From contig NZ_CP109190.1 of NCBI RefSeq assembly GCF_041438805.1, positions 1,798,001-1,862,000 of the forward strand: 64,000 nucleotides of DNA, written 5' to 3'. Below the pieces are notes generated by a model. It did not search any database. It saw only the letters and a program-made list of their open reading frames with translations, and was not told the origin of the DNA. Source of the DNA: Streptomyces sp. NBC_01707. GTDB lineage: Bacteria > Actinomycetota > Actinomycetes > Streptomycetales > Streptomycetaceae. The position numbers and the translations under genes were made by a program. This document shows positions 35,901 through 44,322 of this stretch, piece after piece. Within the stretch, counting starts at the first letter, position 1. Every line of letters begins with the position of its first letter.

Positions 35901-35935
35901 GGCCCGTCCTCGGCCACCGCGGCCGAGGACGGGCC
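35901..35935 (+). terminator. Terminator behind the DUF6067 gene
   Basis: GGCCCGTCCTCGGCC (35901-35915) pairs perfectly with GGCCGAGGACGGGCC (35921-35935) around ACCGC. The 15-bp stem begins 4 bp after the stop codon. Confidence 0.85.
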
Positions 35936-36114
35936 GAACGTACCGAAGGCGCCGCCCGGGGTCCGCCCGACCGTTCACCGCACCATTCACCGCTCTGTGC
36001 GACCGCTCGTCGCACGCCTCGGTGCATCTCCTGTTCGTCTTGGCGCGAATGCGTTCGTATACGGCGCAGGCAGCGGCGCGGCGGCAAGGGTCTCCGCGGG
36101 GAAGGGCGTGCACG

Positions 36115-36645
36115 ATGACCACGACGACGACCGACGAGCAGGCCCTCGCGAAGGTGCAGCGCGAACACGGTCCCGCGCTCCTGCACTTCCTGCTGGGTCT
36201 GACCTTCGGCGACCGGCAGCGGGCCGAGGACCTCCTGCAGGAGACGCTGGTACGGGCCTGGCAGCACCCGGAGGCATTCGACGGCCCGTACGACTCGATG
36301 CGGCCCTGGCTCTTCACCGTCGCGCGGCGCCTCGCGATCGACGCGCGCAGGTCCCGGCAGGCCCGGCCGGCCGAGGTCGGCGACATCGCGCTGGAGAGCG
36401 CCCCGGGCCGGGAGGACTCCACGGAGTCGACCGTCGCCGCGCTCGATGTGCGCGAGGCGGTGCGCACGCTAAGCCCCGAGCACCGTGCGGTGCTGGTGCA
36501 GATATATTTCCGCGGGCTGAGCGTGGGCGAGACGGCGCAGGTGCTCGGCATTCCGCCGGGCACGGTCAAGTCCCGCTCCTACTACGCGCTGCGCCTGCTC
36601 TCCCGCAATCTGCCCGGCTACTCCCGAGCAGGTCCTCCTCGTTGA
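36115..36645 (+). CDS. ECF-subfamily RNA polymerase sigma factor
   Basis: A 176-residue sigma-70 family protein with region 2 (HFLLGLTFGDRQRAEDLLQETLVRAWQHP, then MRPWLFTVARRLAIDARR) and region 4 (LSPEHRAVLVQIYFRGLSVGETAQVLGIPPGTVKSRSYYALRLL). It directs RNA polymerase to ECF promoters, usually under an anti-sigma factor. GGGGAAGGG lies upstream of the chosen ATG. Its 3' end overlaps by 80 bp, tail to tail, a short zf-HC2 anti-sigma gene on the other strand. That is unusual, because these partners normally follow each other on one strand. Confidence 0.92.
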   Translation: MTTTTTDEQALAKVQREHGPALLHFLLGLTFGDRQRAEDLLQETLVRAWQHPEAFDGPYDSMRPWLFTVARRLAIDARRSRQARPAEVGDIALESAPGREDSTESTVAALDVREAVRTLSPEHRAVLVQIYFRGLSVGETAQVLGIPPGTVKSRSYYALRLLSRNLPGYSRAGPPR

Positions 36646-36817
36646 CCAGGCCGAGCAGGGCCGCGGCCTCCGCGACCTCCACGTAGTCGGCGGCGCAGTC
36701 GTCGCACTCCCGTAGATGGCGGCAGACGCGACGGGTCTCCCCGGGCGTGAGCGCGTCGAGAACATAGGCGCCGAGCAGCTGCCGCACATGCGCGCCCTCC
36801 CCGGGATCGACGGTCAT
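36566..36817 (-). CDS. Truncated zf-HC2 (ZAS) anti-sigma factor
   Basis: An 83-residue protein whose first about 55 residues are a clean zinc-binding anti-sigma domain (VRQLLGAYVLDALTPGETRRVCRHLRECDDCAADYVEVAEAA, with H-x3-C-x2-C). The membrane segment and extracytoplasmic domain of RskA-like proteins are absent. The last about 27 residues are low-complexity and read antisense to the end of the ECF sigma gene. It could be a soluble, RsrA-like redox-sensing anti-sigma or a remnant left by deletion. The likely target is the facing sigma factor. Confidence 0.7.
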   Translation of the reverse strand: MTVDPGEGAHVRQLLGAYVLDALTPGETRRVCRHLRECDDCAADYVEVAEAAALLGLVNEEDLLGSSRADCGRAGAARSRSGT

Positions 36818-36946
36818 CGCAACCTCATGTCTGTTCTGTGACGGATCCGGTCCGACGGATCCTGTCCTTCTGGCCACGCGGGGCGCGCTCCCCCGGTTCA
36901 ATGCTGCGTGTAGCCCGGTGCCGAGAAGAGGAAGAGGCGAGACGGG

Positions 36947-37480
36947 ATGCGTCCGGAACGCACGGATGGAACCGGTGGGGGCGGGCTGCTGGTCCCGATG
37001 GCCTGGATGTACGCCGAGTACATCGCCGATGAGCTGCTGCGGACCGGCGATCTGATGGAACCGTCGACGCTGGAGTACCGCGCGGGGCGTGATGCGCTCG
37101 CCCTGACCATCTTCCTCTCCGACGGAGGCGTGGCCGATGCCCTGCCCGCGACCCGGATGGACGAGCTGCGGCTGCTGACCGCGTACGGGACGGCCTGGCG
37201 CAGATGGGTCTGCGAGCGGCTCGACGCACTGGCGGCGGCCCCGGCGCCGGACGGTGTGCGGCGCGGGCCTGACCCCGATCTGGCACTGGCCCGGGTCGCA
37301 TGGCGGTGGCTCGAGGAGACCGAGCTGCTCGCGGCCGACCTCGATGCGATCGGTCCGGCGCCGTGGGAGCCGGTCGATGCCGAGGAGGACCTGGAGTGGC
37401 CGCAGGATACGGCCCAGGTGTGGACGCCGGCCTGGCAGCTGGGACTGCCGCTGGGGCATCTGGCGATCCATCTGTACTGA
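36947..37480 (+). CDS. Conserved-looking hypothetical protein, 177 aa
   Basis: No family recognised. The protein is acidic, soluble and probably helical, with several Trp residues (MAWMYAEYIADELL, AWRRWVCERLDAL, VAWRWLEETELL and a tail VWTPAWQLGLPLGHLAIHLY). Codon use is ordinary for the region and a weak GGCGAGACGGG precedes the ATG. It is divergent from the truncated anti-sigma gene (129-bp gap) and convergent with the LytS-type kinase, sharing a terminator-like repeat at its end. Confidence 0.65.
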   Translation: MRPERTDGTGGGGLLVPMAWMYAEYIADELLRTGDLMEPSTLEYRAGRDALALTIFLSDGGVADALPATRMDELRLLTAYGTAWRRWVCERLDALAAAPAPDGVRRGPDPDLALARVAWRWLEETELLAADLDAIGPAPWEPVDAEEDLEWPQDTAQVWTPAWQLGLPLGHLAIHLY

Positions 37481-37520
37481 CCGCCGCCCGCTCGGCGGGT
37501 GTCGCCGGTGGCGGCGGTCA
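37478..37520. terminator. Bidirectional hairpin between convergent genes
   Basis: TGACCGCCGCC (37478-37488) pairs with GGCGGCGGTCA (37510-37520), an 11-bp perfect stem that includes the stop codons of both the 177-aa protein gene and the LytS-type kinase gene. The 21-nt loop can fold further. Confidence 0.55.
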
Positions 37521-38747
37521 CGAGCCGTGCACGCCGGCGCGGTACTTCGGCAGACGCACGGTGATCTTCATCCCCGCGCCTGTCCCCGTCTCGATGACGA
37601 GCCCGTAGTCGTCGCCGTACACCTGCCGCAGCCGCTCGTCGACGTTGAGCAGGCCGATGCCGGTGGAGGTCCCGCCCTCGCCGCGCAGGATCTGCCGGAG
37701 CCGTTCGGGATCCATGCCGGTGCCGTCGTCCTCGATGACGACGACCGCCTCGGAGCCCGCGTCCAGAGCGCTGATGGTGATGCGGATCGGGGCCTCCCCC
37801 GTTCGAGCGGAGTTGAGACCTCGGGGAAGGGTGACGGCGCCTTCGAGGCCGTGCTTGACCGCGTTCTCGACGAGCGGCTGGAGACAGAGGAACGGAAGGG
37901 CGACGGGCAGCACTTCGGGGGCGACCTGGAGCCTGACCGAGAGCCGCTTGCCGAAGCGGGCCCGTACGAGCGCCAGATACTGATCGATGGAGTGCAACTC
38001 GTCGGCGAGGGTGGTGAAGTCGCCGTGGCTGCGGAACGAGTAGCGCGTGAAGTCGGCGAACTCCAGCAGCAGCTCGCGGGCCCGCTCGGGGTCGGTGCGG
38101 ACGAACGACGCGATGGCGGCGAGGGAGTTGAAGATGAAGTGCGGGGATATCTGGGCGCGCAGGGCCCTGATCTCGGCCTCGATGAGCTGGGTCCGGGACC
38201 GGTCCAGTTCGGCGAGTTCCAGCTGTACACAGACCCAGCGCGCGACCTCTCCGGCCGCCCTGGCCAGCACCGCCGACTCACGCGGGGCGTAGGCGATCAG
38301 GGTGCCGAGGACCCGGTGGTCGACGGTCAGCGGCACGGCCACGGCCCAGCGCAGCGGGCAGTCGAGGTCGTCGCAGTCGCTGTGGAAGGCGGTGTCACGA
38401 CCGCTCGCGAGGAGGCCCCGCACCTGGTCCATGACGTGCTTGCCGTGGTGCTCGCCCTCGCCGTCCCAGACGAGCACCCGGTCCCGGTCGGTGAGGCAGA
38501 GTGCGTCGGTGCCGAGCAGGGAACGCAGCCTGCGGGCGGACTTGCGGGCGCTCTCCTCGGTGAGTCCGGCACGCAGCGGGGGCGCGGCGAGCGAGGCGGT
38601 GTGCAGGGTCTCGAAGGTGGCGTGCTCGACGGGGGTACCGACGTCGCTGGTGCGAACGGGGCGGGCGGTACGGCGGCCGAGCAGAAAGCCGCCGCCGAAC
38701 AGCAGGAGTACGAGCAGGACGAGTACGGCGTAACCGGCCCCGGTCAT
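37518..38747 (-). CDS. LytS/YpdA-type sensor histidine kinase
   Basis: A 409-residue kinase: an N-terminal single membrane segment (residues 5-24), a GAF-like sensory region (about 55-185) with conserved-looking cysteines (DCDDLDCPLRW), then the His_kinase domain with the phosphoacceptor in QISPHFIFNSLAAIASF and a HATPase_c domain (LCLQPLVENAVKHGL, VIEDDGTGMD, TGIGLLNVDERL). It is 62 bp downstream of the symporter, and the LytTR response regulator lies at the head of the same gene row. The two probably form a system that senses or controls the transported carboxylate. Confidence 0.9.
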   Translation of the reverse strand: MTGAGYAVLVLLVLLLFGGGFLLGRRTARPVRTSDVGTPVEHATFETLHTASLAAPPLRAGLTEESARKSARRLRSLLGTDALCLTDRDRVLVWDGEGEHHGKHVMDQVRGLLASGRDTAFHSDCDDLDCPLRWAVAVPLTVDHRVLGTLIAYAPRESAVLARAAGEVARWVCVQLELAELDRSRTQLIEAEIRALRAQISPHFIFNSLAAIASFVRTDPERARELLLEFADFTRYSFRSHGDFTTLADELHSIDQYLALVRARFGKRLSVRLQVAPEVLPVALPFLCLQPLVENAVKHGLEGAVTLPRGLNSARTGEAPIRITISALDAGSEAVVVIEDDGTGMDPERLRQILRGEGGTSTGIGLLNVDERLRQVYGDDYGLVIETGTGAGMKITVRLPKYRAGVHGS

Positions 38748-38809
38748 GGCTGTCCCCCAGTCGTCGCGGCCCGCGGCGCATCGCGTCCCTCAGTCATCGC
38801 GGCCTCGTG

Positions 38810-40291
38810 TCATCGGTGTCTGCCGGGCATCAGGGCCTCCGGCAGGTGGAAGCGCGTCATCGCGGCGTTCGTCCCGGGCGGGATGCGGCCGGGCGTGGCC
38901 AACGACACCAGAACCATCGCGAGGAATCCGACCGGCACCGACCAGACGGCGGGCCAGGCGAGCAGCGTGTGCGGCCAGCCCGGCGGACGCACCGCACCGC
39001 TGACGGTGACGGCGACGGACAGGAACGCGGAGCCGCCGCCGAGCAGCAGTCCGGCGATCGCGCCGGGCGGGGTGAGCCGCCGCCACCAGATGCCGAGGAT
39101 CAGCAGCGGGCAGAACGACGACGCCGACACGGCGAACGCCATCCCCACCGAGTCGGCCACCGGGACCCTGCTGACCATCAGCGAACCGGCCAGCGGGACA
39201 CACATGGCGAGCACGGTGGCCAGCCGGAAGTGCCGCACCCCGCGCGACGGCAGGACGTCCTGGGTGATGACCCCGGCGACGGCCATGGTGAGTCCGGAGG
39301 CGGTCGACAGGAACGCGGCGAACGCGCCGCCCGCGATGAGCGCGCCGAGCAGATCCCCGCCGAGCCCACCGATGACCCGCTCGGGCAGCAGCAGCACCGC
39401 CGCGTCCGCGTCCCCGCCGTGGATCAGCTCGGGGGCGTACACCCTGCCGAGTGCTCCGTAGACGGGCGGCAGCAGATAGAACGTGCCGATGAGGGCGAGC
39501 ACGACGACGGTGGTGCGGCGGGCGTCGCGGCCGTTGGGGCTGGTGTAGAAGCGGACGACGACGTGCGGCAGCCCCATGGTGCCGAGGAACGTCGCGATGA
39601 TCAGCCCGTACGTGGCGTACAGGGGGTGGTCGGCGCGGAAGACGGACAGTTGCTCGTCGAAGGTGCCCCGGGGGTGCCCGCTGCCGTGCCAGGCCAGTAC
39701 CAGGAATATCGCGGGGACCAGGAGTGCGGTCAGCTTCAGCCAGTACTGGAAGACCTGCACGAAGGTGATGGACCGCATGCCGCCCGCGGCGACGGCCGTC
39801 ACGACGACCGACGCGACAAGCACATCGCCGAGCCAGCCGGGCGCCCCGGTCAGGATTTTCAGGGTGAGCCCGGCGCCCTGGAGCTGCGGTACGAGATAGA
39901 GCCAGCCCGCCCCGACGACGAGGACGCTCACCAACCTGCGCACCTGCCGCGATTCGAGCCTCCCCTCCGCGAAGTCGGGCAGGGTGTACGCACCGGAGCG
40001 GCGGAGCGGCGCGGCGACGAACACCAGCAGCAGCAGATAGCCGGCGGTGTAGCCGACCGGGTACCAGAGCATGTCGGGGCCGTGTACGAGCACCAGTCCC
40101 GCGATGCCGAGGAAGGATGCGGCGGAGAGGTATTCGCCACTGATCGCGGCGGCGTTGAGCCGGGGCCGGACGGTGCGGGAGGCGACGTAGAAGTCCGAGG
40201 TGGTACGGGAGATGCGCAGCCCGAAACCGCCGACGAGAAGGGTGGTGAGAACGACGGCGGCCACGGCCGCCACCGCGTATGTGCGGCTCAC
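38810..40291 (-). CDS. Sodium:solute symporter (acetate/monocarboxylate permease, ActP/MctC-like)
   Basis: A 493-residue SSS-family transporter with about 13 membrane segments: GGFGLRISRTTSDFYVASRTV, SGEYLSAASFLGIAGLV, GAYTLPDFAEGR, GMRSITFVQVFQYWLKL, LGTMGLPHVVVRFYT and AGAFAAFLSTASGLTMAVAGV. Together with the DUF485 gene before it, this is the layout of acetate permease loci (yjcH-actP). The GTG at 40291 overlaps the DUF485 stop (GTGA). It probably takes up acetate, pyruvate or propionate with Na+ or H+; the exact substrate is not readable. Confidence 0.9.
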   Translation of the reverse strand: MSRTYAVAAVAAVVLTTLLVGGFGLRISRTTSDFYVASRTVRPRLNAAAISGEYLSAASFLGIAGLVLVHGPDMLWYPVGYTAGYLLLLVFVAAPLRRSGAYTLPDFAEGRLESRQVRRLVSVLVVGAGWLYLVPQLQGAGLTLKILTGAPGWLGDVLVASVVVTAVAAGGMRSITFVQVFQYWLKLTALLVPAIFLVLAWHGSGHPRGTFDEQLSVFRADHPLYATYGLIIATFLGTMGLPHVVVRFYTSPNGRDARRTTVVVLALIGTFYLLPPVYGALGRVYAPELIHGGDADAAVLLLPERVIGGLGGDLLGALIAGGAFAAFLSTASGLTMAVAGVITQDVLPSRGVRHFRLATVLAMCVPLAGSLMVSRVPVADSVGMAFAVSASSFCPLLILGIWWRRLTPPGAIAGLLLGGGSAFLSVAVTVSGAVRPPGWPHTLLAWPAVWSVPVGFLAMVLVSLATPGRIPPGTNAAMTRFHLPEALMPGRHR

Positions 40292-40650
40292 TGTGCGGGG
40301 CGGCCTTCCACGAGCCGCGCGAAGTCGCGTTCGTTGCGCTCGGCCCGCCGCACGTACCACCAGGCGATCAGGGTCAGCGGCGGATAGGCGGCGAAGCCGA
40401 GGACCGCCCATACGAGGGCGGCACTGTGCAGGGCCTCGAAGACCAGCGGGAGCGTACCGACGACCACGGCGAGCACGCTGAAGGCGGTCAGTCCGGCACG
40501 TAGCTGACTGCGCATCAGCGAACGGACATAGGCGCCGCCGAGCGCGGTCTGCTCGTCGATCTCCGACTGGGTGCGGTAGCGCGGCAGCGGGCGCACCCGC
40601 CGGGGCTCCCCCGTCACCACTTCACGCCGGGGCGTCGACTCTGCGGACAT
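40288..40650 (-). CDS. DUF485 membrane protein (YjcH-like, symporter partner)
   Basis: A 120-residue protein with two membrane segments (about residues 52-72 and 78-98) and basic ends, matching DUF485, the small protein encoded directly before ActP-type symporters. It overlaps the symporter start by 4 bp. Its role is not established; it may stabilise or regulate the transporter. Confidence 0.85.
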   Translation of the reverse strand: MSAESTPRREVVTGEPRRVRPLPRYRTQSEIDEQTALGGAYVRSLMRSQLRAGLTAFSVLAVVVGTLPLVFEALHSAALVWAVLGFAAYPPLTLIAWWYVRRAERNERDFARLVEGRPAQ

Positions 40651-40712
40651 GGGCCCGGAGTGTACGCAGCCGGTGGCGCTCTGGGAAGGGTTCGAACCCG
40701 GGTAGGCCCTGG

Positions 40713-41495
40713 TCAGCGGCCGGTCCGCCGCATCAGCAGGTCGCGCAGCGCGCGGGTGTGGCGTCGGCTCACGGCGAGCTCGGCGGTGCCGATGCGGACG
40801 CTCATGGTCCCCGCGTCGAGCCGCAGCTCGTCGATGCGGGCGAGGGAGACGAGATGGCGGCGGTGGATGCGCACGAAGCCCCGCGAGCGCCAGCGCTCCT
40901 CAAGCGTGGTGAGGGGAATACGGACCAGGTGGCTGCCGCTGGCGGTGTACAGCCGCGCGTAGTCGCCCTGGGCTTCGGCGTATGCGATGTCGTCGACCGG
41001 GACGAACCGGATGACCCCGCCGAGTTCGACGGGTATCTGGTCCGCCGCGGTGTCGTGGACGGACGCGGAGTGGACCGGCGTGGGGTGCGCGGGTGCGGAG
41101 CGGTCGCCGATCTGTTCCGCGACGCGGCGCACGGCTTCGGAAAGGCGCTCACGGCGCACGGGCTTGAGGACGTAGTCGACGGCCTTGAGGTCGAACGCGT
41201 GGACGGCGAAGCCTTCGTGGGCGGTGACGAAGACGATGAGCGGGGGCGCGGCGAACCCGGCCAGCAACTGGGCGACATCGAGTCCGGTGAGGCCCGCCAT
41301 GTGGATGTCGAGGAAGACGACATCGATGGCGGACGGGTCGTCAGGCCCCGCGTCGACGGCGCCGCCGATCCGGCGCAGCGCCTCGGTGGCCCCGGTGGCG
41401 CCCTCGGCGCTGCGGATACGCGGATCGGCGCGCAGGAGGTAGAGCAGCTCCTCCAGGGCGGGTGCTTCGTCGTCGACGGCCAGTACGCGCAGCAT
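40713..41495 (-). CDS. LytTR-family response regulator
   Basis: A 260-residue regulator: receiver domain (LRVLAVDDEAPALEEL, phosphoacceptor Asp in VFLDIHMAG, LKPV lysine) and LytTR DNA-binding domain (IRFVPVDDIAYAEAQGDYARLYT, FVRIHRRHLVSLARI, SRRHTRALRDLL). The ATG at 41495 directly begins the receiver. It heads the row regulator - DUF485 - symporter - LytS kinase, all on the minus strand, like the BtsSR and YpdAB systems that govern pyruvate transporters. Confidence 0.92.
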   Translation of the reverse strand: MLRVLAVDDEAPALEELLYLLRADPRIRSAEGATGATEALRRIGGAVDAGPDDPSAIDVVFLDIHMAGLTGLDVAQLLAGFAAPPLIVFVTAHEGFAVHAFDLKAVDYVLKPVRRERLSEAVRRVAEQIGDRSAPAHPTPVHSASVHDTAADQIPVELGGVIRFVPVDDIAYAEAQGDYARLYTASGSHLVRIPLTTLEERWRSRGFVRIHRRHLVSLARIDELRLDAGTMSVRIGTAELAVSRRHTRALRDLLMRRTGR

Positions 41496-41567
41496 GAGGC
41501 CGGAGTGTAGAGCGTGTCCGGCGGAGTTGGCTTGAGTGATTTGCGGGCCGGGTCCGTACCAGACGGC

Positions 41568-42227
41568 ATGCGCACCCCGGAACCTCATCGCAATGTCGGC
41601 GCCTACGCACTGGGCGTGCTCGGCGCTGCCGATGCCTTCCGCTTCGAGGAGCATCTGGCCCAGTGTTCCCTGTGCGAAGTCCGGGCGGCAGAGTTCGGTG
41701 CGGTGACCGCGGTGCTCGCGGAGCATGCGCGGCGGACGCCGCCGGGGGTGGATCCGGTGGTCCGGGCGGGCCCGGAGCTGATGCGGCGTGCGGTGGGTGC
41801 GGTGGTGGCCGCGCGACGCAGGAGCCGCAGGCGGCGGCTGGCGCTGGTGGCGGCCGCGGTGGTCCTCGCGGTGGGCGGTCCGCTCGTGGTGGTCGGTGAA
41901 TCGGCCGGGCCGCCGGGGCAGGCGCAGGTGCAGCGGTGGGCGGCGGCCGACCGGTCATCGGGGCTGGCGGCCGTGGTGACGACCGGGGCGAAGGAGTGGG
42001 GCACGGATGTCGGCCTGGAGGTGTCACGCGTCCCGTTGGCGGGGGTGTGCGCACTGGTCGCGGTGGGGCGGGACGGCAGCGAGGAGACCGTCACCACCTG
42101 GTCGGTGGCCGGCCCGGACGAGGATCCGCTGTCGATGCAGGGCGGGGCCGCGTTGCACCCGGCTGCCATCGACCGTTTCGAGATCCGTGCGGCGGACGGA
42201 CGGCGGCTGCTGCAACTGACCCGCTGA
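41568..42227 (+). CDS. RskA-like membrane anti-sigma factor, orphan
   Basis: A 219-residue protein: an N-terminal zinc-finger anti-sigma domain (HRNVGAYALGVLGAADAFRFEEHLAQCSLCE, H-x3-C-x2-C), a linker, a single membrane segment (RRLALVAAAVVLAVGGPLVVV, about residues 88-108) and an extracytoplasmic domain of about 110 residues. No sigma gene adjoins it on either side; the closest ECF gene is 5 kb away and faces another anti-sigma. It may serve that factor or a distant one. A GTG further upstream could add 18 residues. Confidence 0.85.
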   Translation: MRTPEPHRNVGAYALGVLGAADAFRFEEHLAQCSLCEVRAAEFGAVTAVLAEHARRTPPGVDPVVRAGPELMRRAVGAVVAARRRSRRRRLALVAAAVVLAVGGPLVVVGESAGPPGQAQVQRWAAADRSSGLAAVVTTGAKEWGTDVGLEVSRVPLAGVCALVAVGRDGSEETVTTWSVAGPDEDPLSMQGGAALHPAAIDRFEIRAADGRRLLQLTR

Positions 42228-42254
42228 GGGGCCGGCGGTGAGCGCGGCGGCGTG

Positions 42255-43115
42255 CTATTTGAGCAGCTTGGACAGCCGGCGGTCCGCCAGCGGTTTGCCG
42301 CCCGTCTGGCAGGTCGGGCAGTACTGCAGCGACGAGTCGCTGAACGAGACCTCGCGGATGGTGTCCCCACAGACCGGGCAGGGTTCGCCGGCGCGGCCGT
42401 GGACGCGGAGCCCGCTCTTCTTCTCCGACTTCAGTTTTCCGGCCGCCACTCCGCTGGAGCGCGCCACGGCGTCCTGGAGCGTGGTGCGCAGCGCGGTGTG
42501 CAGCCGGGTGGTCTCGTCGTCGGTGAGGCTCGCGGTCAGTTTGAACGGTGACATCTTCGCGGCGTGCAGGATCTCGTCGCTGTAGGCGTTGCCGATGCCC
42601 GCGATGAGCGATTGGTCGCGCAGAGCGCCCTTGATCTGACGGCGTTCCCCGGCAAGCAGCGCGGCGAACGCGTCACGGTCGAAGGCGTCGTCGAGCGGAT
42701 CGGGCCCCAGCCGGGCGATGCCGGGCACCTCGGCCGGGTCGCGGACCAGATACACGGCGAGGCGCTTGGTGGTGCCGGCCTCGGTGAGGTCGAAGCCGTC
42801 GCCACCGGTGAGTACGGTGCGCAGCGCGAGGGGCCCCTTGCCGGGGCGCGGCGGGGTGGCGGGGAAGCTGTCCTTCCAGTGCAGCCAGCCGGCCCGGGCG
42901 AGATGGGTGACCAGATGCAGCGGGCCGACGCCGATGTCCAGGAACTTGCCGTGCCGGGCGACGCCGGTGACGGTGCCGCCCTCCAGGGCGGTGAGCGGTG
43001 GGTCGTAGGTCTTGAGCACGCTGACGGCGAGCGGCAGGACGCGGGCGATCTCCTTGCCGACCAGGTTCTCGTCGAGGAAGACCCGCAGGGCCTCGACCTC
43101 CGGTAGTTCGGGCAT
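42255..43115 (-). CDS. Formamidopyrimidine-DNA glycosylase family (Fpg/Nei) repair enzyme
   Basis: A 286-residue Fpg/Nei glycosylase. Catalytic Pro-Glu right after the initiator (MPELPEVEALR), beta-hairpin lysine in VARHGKFLDI, helix-two-turn-helix GIGNAYSDEIL, and a C-terminal zinc finger (CPVCGDTIREVSF then CPTCQTGG). It excises oxidised bases and nicks abasic sites. It lies downstream of, and on the same strand as, the amidohydrolase gene, but is a separate function. It is a paralogue of the housekeeping MutM, which is normally near the rnc/smc region. Confidence 0.93.
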   Translation of the reverse strand: MPELPEVEALRVFLDENLVGKEIARVLPLAVSVLKTYDPPLTALEGGTVTGVARHGKFLDIGVGPLHLVTHLARAGWLHWKDSFPATPPRPGKGPLALRTVLTGGDGFDLTEAGTTKRLAVYLVRDPAEVPGIARLGPDPLDDAFDRDAFAALLAGERRQIKGALRDQSLIAGIGNAYSDEILHAAKMSPFKLTASLTDDETTRLHTALRTTLQDAVARSSGVAAGKLKSEKKSGLRVHGRAGEPCPVCGDTIREVSFSDSSLQYCPTCQTGGKPLADRRLSKLLK

Positions 43116-43149
43116 GGTTCCCAGGGTGCCGCACCTGAGGGACCCGCGC

Positions 43150-44007
43150 CTATCGAAGTCCGTACACCCGCTCGGCGGTCGTCGCGAAGACCGCCGCCCG
43201 TTCGTCCTCGGCAAGGTCTTCGGTGAGGGTGCGGGCCGTGTCGACGACTTCCGCGTAACTCGCCGCGAGCCGGCAGACCGGCCAGTCGGAGCCGAACATC
43301 AGCCGGTCGGGCCCGAACGCGTCGAGAACGGTGTCGGCGTACGGGCGGAGGTCGTCGACCGTCCAGGTCCGCAGGTCGGCCTCGGTGACGAGGCCGGAGA
43401 GTTTGCAGACGGTGTTGGGGTGGTCGGCCAGGGCCTTGAGGTCGGCCGCCCAGGGGTGCAGGCTCCGGGTGGCGATGGGCGGCTTGCCGGCATGGTCGAG
43501 TACGAAGGTGAGTTCGGGCAGCAGTGCGGCGGCCGAGACTGCGGCGGGCAGCTGACGGGACTGGACGACCAGGTCGTAGACCAGTCCGGCGGCGGCCACG
43601 GCGGAGAGCCCGCGACGGACGTCGGGGCGCAGCAGCCACTCGGGGTCGGCTTCGCCCTGGACCTGGTGACGGATGGCGACGAGCCGGTCGCCGCCGGGGA
43701 GTTCGCGCAGCGCGGCCAGGGTGTCGGCGATGTCGGGCGCGGTGAGGTCGGTCCAGCCGACGACTCCCGCGACGAGGTCGTTGCCGTCGGCGAGGGCGAG
43801 GAACTCGGGAGTCTCCTCGGGCACGGTGACGGTCTGGACGAGGACGGTGGCGTACACCCCGGCGGCGCGGGCCTCGGGCTCCAGATCGGCGAGGGTGAAC
43901 GTGCGGGCCAGCGGGGCCATTTCCTCCCCGGTGATCCACTCCTGGTCGCGTACCGCCAGGTCCCATACGTGGTGGTGGGCGTCGACGATCCGTTCCTGGC
44001 CGGTCAT
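43150..44007 (-). CDS. Amidohydrolase-2 family lactonase (probable L-fuconolactonase/rhamnonolactonase)
   Basis: A 285-residue TIM-barrel amidohydrolase with HHHVWDL metal-binding start, FVLDHAGKPPI, NTVCKLSGLV and MFGSDWPVC, the set seen in fuconolactonases and 2-pyrone-4,6-dicarboxylate hydrolases. It follows a rhamnose/fucose mutarotase (gap of one base) and an aldo/keto reductase in one operon, which favours hydrolysis of L-fuconolactone or a related sugar lactone in the non-phosphorylating pathway. The dehydratase and later steps are not in the window. Confidence 0.85.
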   Translation of the reverse strand: MTGQERIVDAHHHVWDLAVRDQEWITGEEMAPLARTFTLADLEPEARAAGVYATVLVQTVTVPEETPEFLALADGNDLVAGVVGWTDLTAPDIADTLAALRELPGGDRLVAIRHQVQGEADPEWLLRPDVRRGLSAVAAAGLVYDLVVQSRQLPAAVSAAALLPELTFVLDHAGKPPIATRSLHPWAADLKALADHPNTVCKLSGLVTEADLRTWTVDDLRPYADTVLDAFGPDRLMFGSDWPVCRLAASYAEVVDTARTLTEDLAEDERAAVFATTAERVYGLR

Positions 44008-44008
44008 G

Positions 44009-44320
44009 TCACAGCTCCCAGGCGACGGGGAGACCGGCGGCGGCGCCGTCCGACGAGTAGTCGTGCGCGACATCGAGGAGCTCGTCCATCCGGGCCTGCC
44101 AGGCGACGTTGACGGGGAGCTTCTCCAGCTCCGCGAGGAGCCGGGCGTAGTCCGCGCAGTCGATGACGTGGAAGAGGTCGGTGCCGCTGCGCCAGATCGT
44201 CCACGAGGTGGCGCCCGCCGCCCGGATCGCGGTGGTGAGTTCCGCGGGGACTTCGCGGTGCGCTGCCTCGTACTCCTCGATGCGGTCGGCACGGACCTTG
44301 GTGTGCAGGGCGATCCTCAT
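44009..44320 (-). CDS. L-rhamnose/L-fucose mutarotase (RhaM family)
   Basis: A 103-residue RhaM-type protein: MRIALHTKVRADRIEEYEAAHREVP, ATSWTIWRSGTDLFHVIDC and the tail LPVAWEL. It speeds interconversion of the alpha and beta anomers of a 6-deoxyhexose before dehydrogenation. It lies two bases after the reductase and one base before the lactonase, so it is clearly in their operon. The neighbours suggest fucose; the family itself cannot separate rhamnose from fucose. Confidence 0.9.
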   Translation of the reverse strand: MRIALHTKVRADRIEEYEAAHREVPAELTTAIRAAGATSWTIWRSGTDLFHVIDCADYARLLAELEKLPVNVAWQARMDELLDVAHDYSSDGAAAGLPVAWEL

Positions 44321-44322
44321 GA

